Of a stretch of 37,418 nucleotides of DNA, positions 16,767-24,235 are shown one piece after another. Origin of the DNA: Sandaracinaceae bacterium (lineage in GTDB: Bacteria > Myxococcota_A > Polyangia > Polyangiales > Sandaracinaceae); contig JAIBCE010000036.1 of assembly GCA_019694315.1 (NCBI GenBank), positions 1-37,418 of the forward strand. The letters run 5' to 3'. Numbering within the stretch: position 1 is the first letter of the stretch; every line of letters begins with the position of its first letter. The notes under the pieces were generated by a model. That model worked only from the letters and a program-made list of their open reading frames with translations. It searched no databases and was not told where the DNA came from. The translations under genes were made by a program, and so were the position numbers.

Positions 16767-17399
16767 ATGGCCAAGGCGCAGAAGAGCACCGACAAGAAGA
16801 GTCCTCCTTCGAAGTCCTCCACCAAGGAGGCGCCGAAGAAGGTGGTAGCGAAGACGAGTCGCTCCGAGCCGCCCAAGCGCGAGGCTGCCAAGCCCGCGCC
16901 CAAGGCCGCGGCTCCGGCGCCCAAGGCTGCCGAGGCCCCGCGCCCGTCCGCCAAGGAGGCCGCCAAGGAGACGGTGCGCTCGCTCGCGAAGCCGAACCCC
17001 GAGCTCGGCCAGGTCCGAGCCCACCCCGACGCGAAGCTCACGAAGACCGAGATCACCTCGCTCTTCCAGAAGCTCGTCGACGAGAAGAACCGTGTGCTCG
17101 GCAACTTCGAGCGCCACGTCGACGACGCGCTCTCCGACGAGGACATCCTCGCGGACGAGATCGACATCGCGCAGCGCTCGACCGATCAGGCGTGGCTCTT
17201 CCGCATGGCCGACAAGGACCGCAAGCTCCTCATCGAGATCGACGCGGCGCTCGAGAAGATGAAGACGGGCGAGTACGGCCTGTGCGAGGGCACCGACGAG
17301 CCGATCGGCTTCAAGCGCCTCGAGCTGCGTCCTTGGACGCGCTACTCGGTGGCGTACAAGGAGATGCTGGAGCGCGAGAAGGCCCAGCAGGCTCGCTGA
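16767..17399 (+). CDS. DksA/TraR-family protein with degenerate zinc finger and Lys/Ala/Pro-rich tail
   Basis: The 210-residue protein has two parts. Residues 1-75 are Lys, Ala, Pro and Ser-rich, low complexity and strongly basic. Residues 90-210 match the DksA coiled coil and finger: tip residues Asp130 and Asp133 (DEIDIA), helix DKDRKLLIEIDAALEKMKTGEYG, and finger remnant GLCEGTDEPIGFKRLELRPW. Only one of the four usual zinc cysteines remains (Cys173), as in cysteine-poor DksA2-type proteins. DksA enters the RNA polymerase secondary channel to tune stringent-response promoters. The tip aspartates argue this one may still do so. The basic tail may bind nucleic acid (inference). Terminator-like hairpins follow. 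Confidence 0.88.
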   Translation: MAKAQKSTDKKSPPSKSSTKEAPKKVVAKTSRSEPPKREAAKPAPKAAAPAPKAAEAPRPSAKEAAKETVRSLAKPNPELGQVRAHPDAKLTKTEITSLFQKLVDEKNRVLGNFERHVDDALSDEDILADEIDIAQRSTDQAWLFRMADKDRKLLIEIDAALEKMKTGEYGLCEGTDEPIGFKRLELRPWTRYSVAYKEMLEREKAQQAR

Positions 17400-17406
17400 C
17401 CCGACC

Positions 17407-17480
17407 GGAGGGGCCCGCCCCCTCCTGCGTCCCCGACGCGCGTGGCGCCCATTGCCGTGGGCCCACGCGCGTTTCGTTCT
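17407..17480 (+). terminator. tandem terminator-like hairpins after the DksA-like gene
   Basis: The first hairpin pairs GGAGGGG (17407-17413) with CCCCTCC (17419-17425). The second pairs ACGCGCGTGG (17436-17445) with CCACGCGCGT (17463-17472), followed by the comparatively T-rich TTCGTTCT. Two neighbouring genes converge here, and the T-rich tract points to the plus-strand transcript. Confidence 0.65.
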
Positions 17481-17489
17481 CGGCGCCCG

Positions 17490-18104
17490 TCACGCCTCGG
17501 GGTGGAGCTCGCGCACGAGCGCCTCGAGCGCCTCGAGCCCGTGGACGATCTTCTTCATGAACGAGACGTCGTGCGGCACGAGCACGAAGCGCGGGTGCTT
17601 GGACCACAGCGCGCGCAGCGTCGCGTCGAGCTCCACGGCGCGCGCCAGGGACTCGTTGCGCACGGGGTTGCCTCCCTCGATGGAGATGCCGCCCACCGCG
17701 GCGCTCTCGAAGAAGAGCACGGCGTCGTAGCGGTCGAGCTCGTCGTCGTGCGTGGTGCCCACCGCCTCGAAGAAGCTCGGAGAGTGGTCGTTGGGCCAGT
17801 ACGCCGCTCCGTCGATGGTGCCCCGATCGCAGAGCAGGATCCGGTCCGGAAAGCGCGCGGACTGCACGTCCTCGAGGTTGCGCTGTACGTGGAAGATCGC
17901 GCGCTGCGCCGAGCGCTGGGCGGCGGGCTCCGCCGCGCGTGGAAAGCCTCCCGCGAAGAGCAGCGTCGCCGCCTCCGGCACGATCACCACCCGCTCGCCG
18001 AGCTCGCGGCGGAAGAGGTCGGCCGCCGTCGTCTTGCCGCCGCCCGGCCCGCCCGTGACCACGATGCGGCAGCGACCGTTGTGGGGGCTCTCTGCGTGAG
18101 GCAT
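17490..18104 (-). CDS. AAA-type NTPase/kinase-like protein
   Basis: The 204-residue protein has Walker A at 18-26 (GGPGGGKTT), an FPDRILLCDRGTIDGAAYW segment typical of the AAA_28/NadR-type P-loop kinase group (DRG after a beta strand) and YDAVLFFESAAVGG. These proteins are predicted small-molecule or nucleotide kinases; NadR's kinase domain phosphorylates nicotinamide riboside. The substrate is not deducible here. ATG 18104 is preceded by CATACG six bases upstream and no clear ribosome site, suggesting a leaderless transcript. It diverges from the USP gene at 18195, with about 90 bp shared between the promoters. Confidence 0.8.
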   Translation of the reverse strand: MPHAESPHNGRCRIVVTGGPGGGKTTAADLFRRELGERVVIVPEAATLLFAGGFPRAAEPAAQRSAQRAIFHVQRNLEDVQSARFPDRILLCDRGTIDGAAYWPNDHSPSFFEAVGTTHDDELDRYDAVLFFESAAVGGISIEGGNPVRNESLARAVELDATLRALWSKHPRFVLVPHDVSFMKKIVHGLEALEALVRELHPEA

Positions 18105-18194
18105 GGGAGGCGTATGTCACATCCGGCCACCGGGTGAGGCCTTCGCGGCTGGATCGGGGGAGGACCGTGCGTAGTCTCCGCCTCGGAGGACCCC

Positions 18195-19286
18195 ATGGAG
18201 ATCCGACAGCCAGTCGTGCTCGCGCTTCCGCTCGACGAGACACTCGGAGACCTCGTCGATCAGGGGCAGAAGCTCGCGCACCTCTTGGGGACGCAGCTCG
18301 TGCCAGTGCATGCCCTCTCGCGCATGCCCGCGCGGGCGGCGTTTCGCGAGGAGGAGACGAGACGGGCGCGTGATCGGATCGACGAGTGGCTCCGAGAGCC
18401 CGCCTCGAAGGGCGTGCCCATCGCCGAGCCGGTGATCGAGTCGGCCGATCCGGCCGGCCTCGTCCTCCGGATGGCCGAGCAGACGGGGGCCCAGCTCATC
18501 GTGGCGGGCGACGGTCGCGGCACCACGGTGCAGGAGTGGCTCGTCGGCAGCACGGCGGACACCCTCGTTCGCCACGCGCGCGTTCCGGTGTTCATCGCCC
18601 GAGGCACGCTCCCTGGCCCGGACAACCCGGTGATGTGCCCGGTCGACGGCTCGCCGCACGCACAGACCGGCCTGTTCGCGGCGATCCGCATGGCGCGCGT
18701 CTTCCACGCGCCCCTGCGGATCGTGACGGCGGTCGACACGGTGCACTCGTGGTTCATCCACGCCGAGACGCTCGACAAGAAGGCCGACGAGCTCGAGTCG
18801 ATCGCGCGCGCCGAGACGGAGCGCCTGCTCGGGGGCCTCGATACGAGCGGGGTGGAGGTGACGGTCGACGTCCGAGCCGGGCAGGCCGCGAAGGTGATCC
18901 TCGAGGCCAGCAAGGAGAGCTTCCTCCTCGTGCTCGCGAGCCGCTCCTTCGACCACCTCGTGCCCATGTCCACGACGGATGTCACCGAGCGCGTCGTGCG
19001 CCACTCGCGCTGCTCGGTGCTCTGCGTGCGCGATGCAGGCACCGATCACGAGGCGCGTGGCCGCGCGCTGTCGCACATCGCCGAGCTCCGCGAGAAGGCG
19101 CTCGCGCGCAAGAAGGCCGGCGATCACGCGGCGGCCGTGGACGTGCTGCGCGTCGCCGTCTCGCTGGCGCCCGTGCACGCGGGCCTGGCCGAGGAGCTCG
19201 CCGATGCGCTCGAGCTCGTGGGCAAGCCGGCCGAGGCCGCGCACTATCGCGAGGTCGCGGCGATGACGCGCGAGCGCCTCGGATGA
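18195..19286 (+). CDS. tandem universal stress protein with C-terminal TPR-like region
   Basis: The 363-residue protein, with GGAGGA 4 bases before the ATG, has two USP folds. USP1 covers about 1-137 (VVLALPLDETLGDLV; LIVAGDGRGTTVQEWLVGSTADTLVRHARVPVFIARG) and USP2 about 150-280 (CPVDGSPHAQTGL; ASRSFDHLVPMSTTDVTERVVRHSRCSVLCVRD). The ATP-type signature G-2X-G-9X-G(S/T) is visible in degraded form in USP1. A C-terminal helical segment (ELREKALARKKAGDHAAAVDVLRVAVSLAPVHAGLAEELADALELVGK) reads as about one and a half TPRs. USPs bind ATP or partners during stress or starvation. The TPR tail suggests a protein-protein interface. It may be co-transcribed with the glutaredoxin 52 bp downstream. Confidence 0.9.
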   Translation: MEIRQPVVLALPLDETLGDLVDQGQKLAHLLGTQLVPVHALSRMPARAAFREEETRRARDRIDEWLREPASKGVPIAEPVIESADPAGLVLRMAEQTGAQLIVAGDGRGTTVQEWLVGSTADTLVRHARVPVFIARGTLPGPDNPVMCPVDGSPHAQTGLFAAIRMARVFHAPLRIVTAVDTVHSWFIHAETLDKKADELESIARAETERLLGGLDTSGVEVTVDVRAGQAAKVILEASKESFLLVLASRSFDHLVPMSTTDVTERVVRHSRCSVLCVRDAGTDHEARGRALSHIAELREKALARKKAGDHAAAVDVLRVAVSLAPVHAGLAEELADALELVGKPAEAAHYREVAAMTRERLG

Positions 19287-19338
19287 GCAGGTCCTCGGAG
19301 TAGCGATCGGTCGTGCCCCGTGGCACCATCGATGGCTC

Positions 19339-19809
19339 ATGGCCACGCCCAGCAAGGAAGCCCCCGCCAAGAGCACGCCCTGGTGGGCACTGACCATGGC
19401 GGCCGCGCTGTCGGTGGCCGTGCTCGCGTTCGCGATGCGTTCGGGCTCGAGCCACGGGCAGACTCACGAGGTGGTGGCTGCCGACGGCGCCCCTTCGACC
19501 GGCGCGATCGCCACGGGCGAGGCGCGGCGCGAGGGCGCTCCGATGACGCTCGCGGCCGCGAGCGAGACGGTCTCGATCGAGATGTACAGCGCCACGTGGT
19601 GCACCGCGTGCTCGCGCGCCAAGGCCTGGCTGCGTGAGCAGAACATCCAGTACCACGAGATCGACGTCGACCAGCGCAGCGGCGCCATGGGCCAGCTCGC
19701 CGTGCTGAACCCTCGCCGCACCCTGCCTACCTTCGACGTCCAGGGGCAGGTGCTCGTGGGCTTCGAGCCCGACGCGCTCGCCGGCGCGATCCGCGGCGCC
19801 GCGCGCTAG
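19339..19809 (+). CDS. membrane-anchored glutaredoxin/thioredoxin-fold protein
   Basis: The 156-residue protein has one N-terminal membrane anchor (WWALTMAAALSVAVLAFAM, about 15-33), a 40-residue linker, then a glutaredoxin fold. The active site is WCTACSRAK with Cys88 and Cys91, and the cis-proline is TLP130TFDV. The order and length fit the DUF/Grx-like NrdH/glutaredoxin group. With an uncleaved N-terminal anchor, the domain should face the periplasm and reduce or transfer disulfides there, though a cleaved signal peptide cannot be ruled out. The gene ends just before the 145-bp repeat array. Confidence 0.85.
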   Translation: MATPSKEAPAKSTPWWALTMAAALSVAVLAFAMRSGSSHGQTHEVVAADGAPSTGAIATGEARREGAPMTLAAASETVSIEMYSATWCTACSRAKAWLREQNIQYHEIDVDQRSGAMGQLAVLNPRRTLPTFDVQGQVLVGFEPDALAGAIRGAAR

Positions 19810-19812
19810 TTT

Positions 19813-20190
19813 CCTGAGGGTCCATGCGGACCCTCCCCCGCGGGGCGGGGCCCCCTCCCGCTCCACTCGCTGACGCTCGTGCTGCGCGCGGGGCCCCAGC
19901 CCGCTTACACGCCTCGCGCTGCGCTCGGCGGGATCTCGATCTCTGGGCTGGGTCCATCCTGAGGGTCCATGCGGACCCTCCCCCGCGGGGCGGGGCCCCC
20001 TCCCGCTCCACTCGCTGACGCTCGTGCTGCGCGCGGGGCCCCAGCCCGCTTACACGCCTCGCGCTGCGCTCGGCGGGATCTCGATCTCTGGACTGGGTCC
20101 ATCCTGAGGGTCCATGCGGACCCTCCCCCGCGGGGCGGGGCCCCCTCCCGCTGACGCTCGTGCTGCGCGCCCCGCGGGATCTCGCGCGCT
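19813..20190. repeat. 145-bp tandem repeat, two full copies plus a shortened third
   Basis: Copies start at 19813, 19958 and 20103. Copies 1 and 2 differ at a single base by inspection (GGGCTGGG versus GGACTGGG near the end). Copy 3 lacks an internal 9 bp and a segment near its middle and fades after about 20190. Each copy begins with a perfect hairpin GAGGGTCC-ATGC-GGACCCTC followed by a very GC-rich stretch. The array fills almost all of the 427-bp gap between the glutaredoxin and aminotransferase genes. No protein coding is supported and the period is not a multiple of three. Confidence 0.9.
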
Positions 20191-20236
20191 TGGCATCGAC
20201 CCGGTTCCGTTCCAGCTTCCGCACGGAAGGTGACCG

Positions 20237-21382
20237 ATGTCCCAGGTGCCCGACGTTCCGATGCTCGATCTGTCCCCGCAGAACGGACCGCTCTTGCCCG
20301 CGATCCGCGACGCGTTCGAGCGGGTGATGGCCAAGAACGCCTTCGTGCTCGGCGAGGAAGTCGCCGCGTTCGAGCGCGAGATCGCCGCGATGCTCGGGGT
20401 GCGCCACGCCGTCGGCGCCTCGAGCGGCACCGACGCGCAGCTGCTCGCGATGATGGCCGCGGGGATCGGGCCCGGTGACGAGGTGATCACGACCCCGTTC
20501 ACGTTCTTCGCGACGGCGGGCTGCATCGCTCGCCTCGGCGCGACGCCCGTGTTCGTCGACGTCGACCCGCGCACCTACAACCTCGACGTCTCGAAGATCG
20601 CGGCCGCGCGGACACCGCGCACCAAGGCCATCGCGCCGGTGCACCTCTACGGTCAGCCCTGTGACATGCGCGCGATGCTCGAGGTGGCGCGCGCGCTCGA
20701 GCTGCCGATCCTCGAGGACGCGGCGCAGTCGGTCCTGGCGCCGGCCACGCTCGACGCCGAGGGGCACACCGCGATGACCGGGGGCGTGGGCCTCGCAGGC
20801 TGGCTCTCGTTCTATCCCACCAAGAACCTCAGCGCGTTCGGCGACGCCGGGCTCGCCACGACGCAGGACGACGCGCTCGCGGAGCGCATGCGCATGCTGC
20901 GAAACCACGGCTCGCGGGTGCGCTACCACCACGAGGCGGTCGGCGGGAATTTCCGCCTCGATGGCCTGCAGGCGGCGGTGCTCCGCGTGAAGCTCCCACA
21001 CCTCGCGGGCTGGACCGACGCGCGTCGCGCGCACGCGGCGCTCTACGATCGGTTCTTCGCGGAGGCGGGCTTGCCCTCCGAGCTCGTCTCGACGCCGGTG
21101 CGCCTCGAGGCAGGCCACGTGTACCACCAGTACGTGATCCGCACGGCGCGCCGCGATGCGCTGCGCGCACGGCTCACGGAGTCGCGCATCGGGAGCGAGG
21201 TCTATTACCCCGTGCCGCTCCACCTCCAGCCCTGCTTCGCCTCGCTCCGTCGCGGCGTCGGGAGCTTTCCCGTGGCGGAGCGTGCGGCGAGCGAGGTGCT
21301 CGCGCTGCCGATCTACGCCGAGCTCACGAAGGCGCAGATCGAGCGTGTCGTGGACACCATCGTGCGCTTCCATCGGAGCTGA
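20237..21382 (+). CDS. DegT/DnrJ/EryC1/StrS-family sugar aminotransferase
   Basis: The 381-residue PLP enzyme has the family signatures: GASSGTDA near 60-67, PFTFFATAGCI at 87-97, EDAAQS at 160-165 with the Asp161 that contacts the cofactor ring, the Schiff-base lysine Lys196 in FYPTKNLSAFGDAG, and GGNFRLDGLQAAVL later. These enzymes transfer an amino group to keto-sugars for surface polysaccharide or secondary-metabolite sugars. The length is normal. GGAAGG precedes the ATG by 6 bases. No other sugar-nucleotide genes are nearby, so the substrate cannot be assigned. The gene sits right after the repeat array and ends one base before the next gene starts. Confidence 0.93.
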   Translation: MSQVPDVPMLDLSPQNGPLLPAIRDAFERVMAKNAFVLGEEVAAFEREIAAMLGVRHAVGASSGTDAQLLAMMAAGIGPGDEVITTPFTFFATAGCIARLGATPVFVDVDPRTYNLDVSKIAAARTPRTKAIAPVHLYGQPCDMRAMLEVARALELPILEDAAQSVLAPATLDAEGHTAMTGGVGLAGWLSFYPTKNLSAFGDAGLATTQDDALAERMRMLRNHGSRVRYHHEAVGGNFRLDGLQAAVLRVKLPHLAGWTDARRAHAALYDRFFAEAGLPSELVSTPVRLEAGHVYHQYVIRTARRDALRARLTESRIGSEVYYPVPLHLQPCFASLRRGVGSFPVAERAASEVLALPIYAELTKAQIERVVDTIVRFHRS

Positions 21383-21383
21383 C

Positions 21384-21914
21384 ATGCGGCGCGCGCACCC
21401 TCGATCGCAGCGCGCGCGGCGCGCGGCCTGGCCTCTCGCGACGGCGGTGATGCTCGGGTCGTGGGCGCTTCCGATCACCGAGCACGTCCAGGCCGACTGT
21501 CGCGGCGGGAGCTGTCGCGACGAGCGCTCGGCCGAGGTGCTGCCGCCCTCGACCGATCTCTCTCGGGGCGCACGCGAGGTGGTGCTCTACCTCGACGCCT
21601 GGGCCGGGCATCGCGCGATGGCGCTGCGCTACGGGCCGCGGCACCCCGACATGATCGCGCGGGTCTCGCTGCTCGCGGCGCTCGCGAGCGAGGTGGACGG
21701 TGCGCGCGCCGAGGGCGCCACGATCGCGCGTGACGAGGTGATCGGCTGGCTCCGCGCGTCGATCGTCGAGGTCGAGGCGCGCCTGTCGGAGCTCGGCACG
21801 CGGTGCGGTCCGCAGCACCTCGACCTGCGCGGCGCCGAGGCGCGACGCGACGCGCTCCGTGAGGCGCTCACGCACTGGAGCGCGGGCGAGCTCTACCTCC
21901 CGATCGTTCGTTGA
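21384..21914 (+). CDS. small exported or membrane protein, unknown
   Basis: The ATG at 21384 follows the aminotransferase stop by a single base, suggesting coupling. The 176-residue protein has a basic start, a hydrophobic N-terminal segment (about 13-34), a CRGGSCRDE pair and a helical remainder (AREVVLYLDAWAGHRAMALRYGP; DEVIGWLRASIVEVEARLSELG). It is probably anchored or secreted. The family was not recognised. The stop lies 15 bp from the convergent hydrolase stop, with the palindrome GACTCGCGAGTC between. Confidence 0.65.
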   Translation: MRRAHPRSQRARRAAWPLATAVMLGSWALPITEHVQADCRGGSCRDERSAEVLPPSTDLSRGAREVVLYLDAWAGHRAMALRYGPRHPDMIARVSLLAALASEVDGARAEGATIARDEVIGWLRASIVEVEARLSELGTRCGPQHLDLRGAEARRDALREALTHWSAGELYLPIVR

Positions 21915-21929
21915 CTCGCGAGTCGACGC

Positions 21930-22718
21930 TCACTCGCGTCGCGCGTGACCGAGCGGCACCCTGCCGAGCATCTGCCGCCAGATCGGCTCCCACGTGACCC
22001 AGTTGTGCCCCCCCGGCCGCGACACGACGTGCTCGGCGGGCATCAGGTCGGCGAGCAGTCGATCCGCGGTGCCGAGGCGATCCTCGTTGCCCCAGCCGAT
22101 GTAGAGCGGCGGTCGTCGATCGGGATCGGTGTGGTAGCCGCGCAGCCACGACCAGATCTTCTGCGTGTAGTTGTCCTGGGACCACGGCTCGCTCGCGAGC
22201 CCCTCGCGCGGCGTCCACGTGCGCGCGCCGCCTGCGGCCTCGATCTCGCGCAGCACGTTCTCTTCACCCACGAAGGGCGCGATGAGCACGATGCCCGCGA
22301 TGTGCTCGCCGTACTGCGAGGCGGTGAGCAGCGTCCCGAGGCCACCCATGGAGATGCCCACGAGCCAGATCTCGTCGTAGCCGCGCGCCATCGCGGGCTG
22401 GAGCACGTCCTCGTAGACCATGTCGGCCACGCCGACCGAGCCGTAGTAGCGGAAGTGCAGATCCACGCCCACGGCGTCGCACGGGGCGCCGCTCTCGACG
22501 AGATCGCGGGGGAATGCGTGGTCGAGATAGCTGTCGGGCGTGTCGAGGAAGCCCGGCAGGAACACCACGAGGCAGCGCGTGCTCGCGACGCGAGGGTTGT
22601 GGAACGCGAGCGCCGGCACGGGGCGCGACGGCGAGCGCGTGAAGTAGCAGCTGCTCGAGAGGAGCCCGAGCGCGAGGCCGAGCGAGAGCGCGACGAGGGC
22701 GCGGAGGAGGCGAGGCAC
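21930..22718 (-). CDS. alpha/beta-hydrolase, probable lipoprotein
   Basis: The GTG at 22718 begins a 262-residue protein with a hydrophobic segment and a cysteine (SSSC24) at the usual place for lipid attachment, though the lipobox is atypical. The catalytic serine lies in GISMGG (Ser123), an acidic residue follows in NEDRLG (Asp213) and the histidine in GGHNWVTW (His238). LPGFLDTPDSY near residue 54 resembles an oxyanion-loop region. These features fit a serine esterase or lipase-like enzyme. Upstream ATG codons are in other frames, which fixes the start. It diverges from sctS by 84 bp; no shared role is evident. Confidence 0.85.
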   Translation of the reverse strand: MPRLLRALVALSLGLALGLLSSSCYFTRSPSRPVPALAFHNPRVASTRCLVVFLPGFLDTPDSYLDHAFPRDLVESGAPCDAVGVDLHFRYYGSVGVADMVYEDVLQPAMARGYDEIWLVGISMGGLGTLLTASQYGEHIAGIVLIAPFVGEENVLREIEAAGGARTWTPREGLASEPWSQDNYTQKIWSWLRGYHTDPDRRPPLYIGWGNEDRLGTADRLLADLMPAEHVVSRPGGHNWVTWEPIWRQMLGRVPLGHARRE

Positions 22719-22802
22719 GCGCGCATTCTGGGGTGAAGGGGTGCGTTTGGAAACCCACGTCGGCGCGGTCCGTCCGGCGGCGCTTCGTGATACGAAAGGC
22801 TC

Positions 22803-23072
22803 GTGATCGCGGCGGATCTCGCACGCCTCCTCACGGAGGCCCTCTACCTCGTGCTGCTCGTCTCGGGGCCGCCGCTGCTCGTGTCGCTCGTGGTGGGCCT
22901 GGTCGTGGGCCTGCTCCAGGCCATGACGCAGGTGCAGGAGCAGACGCTCACGTTCGTGCCCAAGCTCGTCGCCGTGGGCGTGGTGATCACGGTGCTCGGC
23001 GGCTGGATGGGCGCAGAGGTCGTGCGCTTCACGAGCCAGCTGTGGACCTCGATCCCCGCGCTCGTGCACTGA
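22803..23072 (+). CDS. sctS: type III export apparatus protein SctS/FliQ
   Basis: The 89-residue protein has two transmembrane helices around a conserved polar centre, and its motif VGLLQAMTQVQEQTLTFVPK matches the FliQ/SctS signature (F/LQ-x-x-TQ-x-x-E-x-T-L-x-F-x-PK). SctS forms, with SctR and SctT, the export gate in the inner membrane through which substrates pass into the type III or flagellar channel. The start is GTG 22803, with TACGAA as a possible -10 hexamer 6 bases upstream. No SctR gene precedes it, contrary to the usual R-S-T order. Confidence 0.93.
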   Translation: MIAADLARLLTEALYLVLLVSGPPLLVSLVVGLVVGLLQAMTQVQEQTLTFVPKLVAVGVVITVLGGWMGAEVVRFTSQLWTSIPALVH

Positions 23073-23144
23073 GGGACCAGGCCGTGGCTCTGGCGTGCAT
23101 GCGAGGACCCGGCGATCGCACGACGTGCGGGGAGCGCTGAGCCC

Positions 23145-23942
23145 TTGGAGCGTCTCTACGCGCTCTTGATGCTCGACGCCGAGCCGTCGCGCGCCCTCGC
23201 GGTGGGCACGCTCGTGGCCATCCGACTGGCGCCGCTCACGCTCGTGGCGCCTGCCTTCGCCGCGCGCGGCGTGCCTCCGCTGGTCCGCACGACGATCCTC
23301 CTCGCGCTCGTCTTCGGCCTCTTGCCCACGGCTCTGGCGGTGAGCCCGGAGATCCCCACCGACGCGCTCGCGCTCGTCACCCTCGGCCTCCGCGAGCTCG
23401 CGCTCGGCGCGATGTTCGCGCTCGCGGTGAGCGTGCCGCTCTACGCCGTGGATCACGCGGGTCGCGTGGTCGATCAGCTCCGCGGCGGCGGGCAGGCCGA
23501 GATCTCCACGCCCTCGGGCGAGCGCACGAGCCTGCTCGGCGGTGCGCTCGGGATCTTCGCGGTGGCGCTCTTCGCGGCGTCGGGTGGGCACCGCGTGGCC
23601 ACGCTGGCGCTCGCGGAGGGCCTGCGCGCCAGCCCGCCCGGGCTCGCCTCGAGCGCGACCGAGTGGAGCAGCCTCGCGCTCGAGAGCGCGTCGCTCCTCG
23701 TGCTCGTCTTGCCGCTCGGCCTCTCGATCGCGGCGCCCGCGATCGTCGCGCTCGTCGCGGCTGACGTGGGCCTCGCGGTGGTCGCGCGCAGCGCGCCGCA
23801 GCTTCCCGTGTACTTCGCGGGCATGCCGCTTCGCGCGTGGCTCGGCATCGCCGCCGTGCTGCTCGCGCTCGCGTGGATCGTGCCCGAGCTGATCGAGGCC
23901 TTCGACGCGTTCCTCCACGCGGCGAGCCGTCTCTTCACCTGA
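23145..23942 (+). CDS. sctT: type III export apparatus protein SctT/FliR
   Basis: The 265-residue protein has about six to seven hydrophobic helices. Family-typical segments are visible: RLAPLTLVAPAFAARGVPPLVRTTILLAL near the start, VDQLRGGGQAEISTP in the middle, and VALVAADVGLAVVARSAPQLPVYFAGMPLR toward the C-terminus, the last comparable to FliR. The TTG at 23145 is chosen since it begins near the family N-terminus (GAG-rich sequence upstream). It lies 72 bp after sctS. SctT interacts with SctR/S and often SctU, yet no SctU gene follows. Nothing identifies the system as flagellar: no flagellar genes are visible in the window. Confidence 0.92.
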   Translation: MERLYALLMLDAEPSRALAVGTLVAIRLAPLTLVAPAFAARGVPPLVRTTILLALVFGLLPTALAVSPEIPTDALALVTLGLRELALGAMFALAVSVPLYAVDHAGRVVDQLRGGGQAEISTPSGERTSLLGGALGIFAVALFAASGGHRVATLALAEGLRASPPGLASSATEWSSLALESASLLVLVLPLGLSIAAPAIVALVAADVGLAVVARSAPQLPVYFAGMPLRAWLGIAAVLLALAWIVPELIEAFDAFLHAASRLFT

Positions 23943-24235
23943 CGCGCGATCGCTCTGCGCGATCGTCGCGCGCGCAAGCGAGACCTGCGGTGGCCCGATC
24001 GTCGCAACGCCGGCTGCGGTCAGTGTCCGTCGGGAACGTTCGACAGCATCCGCTGCACCGACGCGAGCCCGAGCGGTGACGCGGGTCCAGGCGAAGCTCC
24101 GGAACTTCGCGCGGCAGCGGGACACTGTGGATCGTCGAGGCGTGGACGATCGACCTCGGGCGGCCTTTGCGGCGCGTGGTCGAGCCAGCGTACGCTCGTC
24201 GGTGCGGGGCGCGGATCGCGCCATGGAGGCTTCTC
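23943..24235. other. 293-bp intergenic region, no gene recognised
   Basis: Just after sctT comes an imperfect hairpin (23943-23975, CGCGCGATCG around CTCTG then CGCGATCG-TCG-CGCG) that could end the transcript. Between there and 24235 no codon-biased reading frame stands out on either strand. A promoter for the following lipoprotein gene must lie here, but no clear hexamers were recognised. TACGCT at about 24191 is a weak -10 candidate. Confidence 0.4.

Noticed and set aside
19824..20154. Short frames within the 145-bp repeats, such as an MRTLPRGAGPP-like peptide
   Set aside because: They repeat only because the DNA repeats, they lack a ribosome site and the period is not a multiple of three.
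20190..20215. Possible sigma-54 promoter (TTGGCATCGACCCGG...)
   Set aside because: The -12 GC element is missing.
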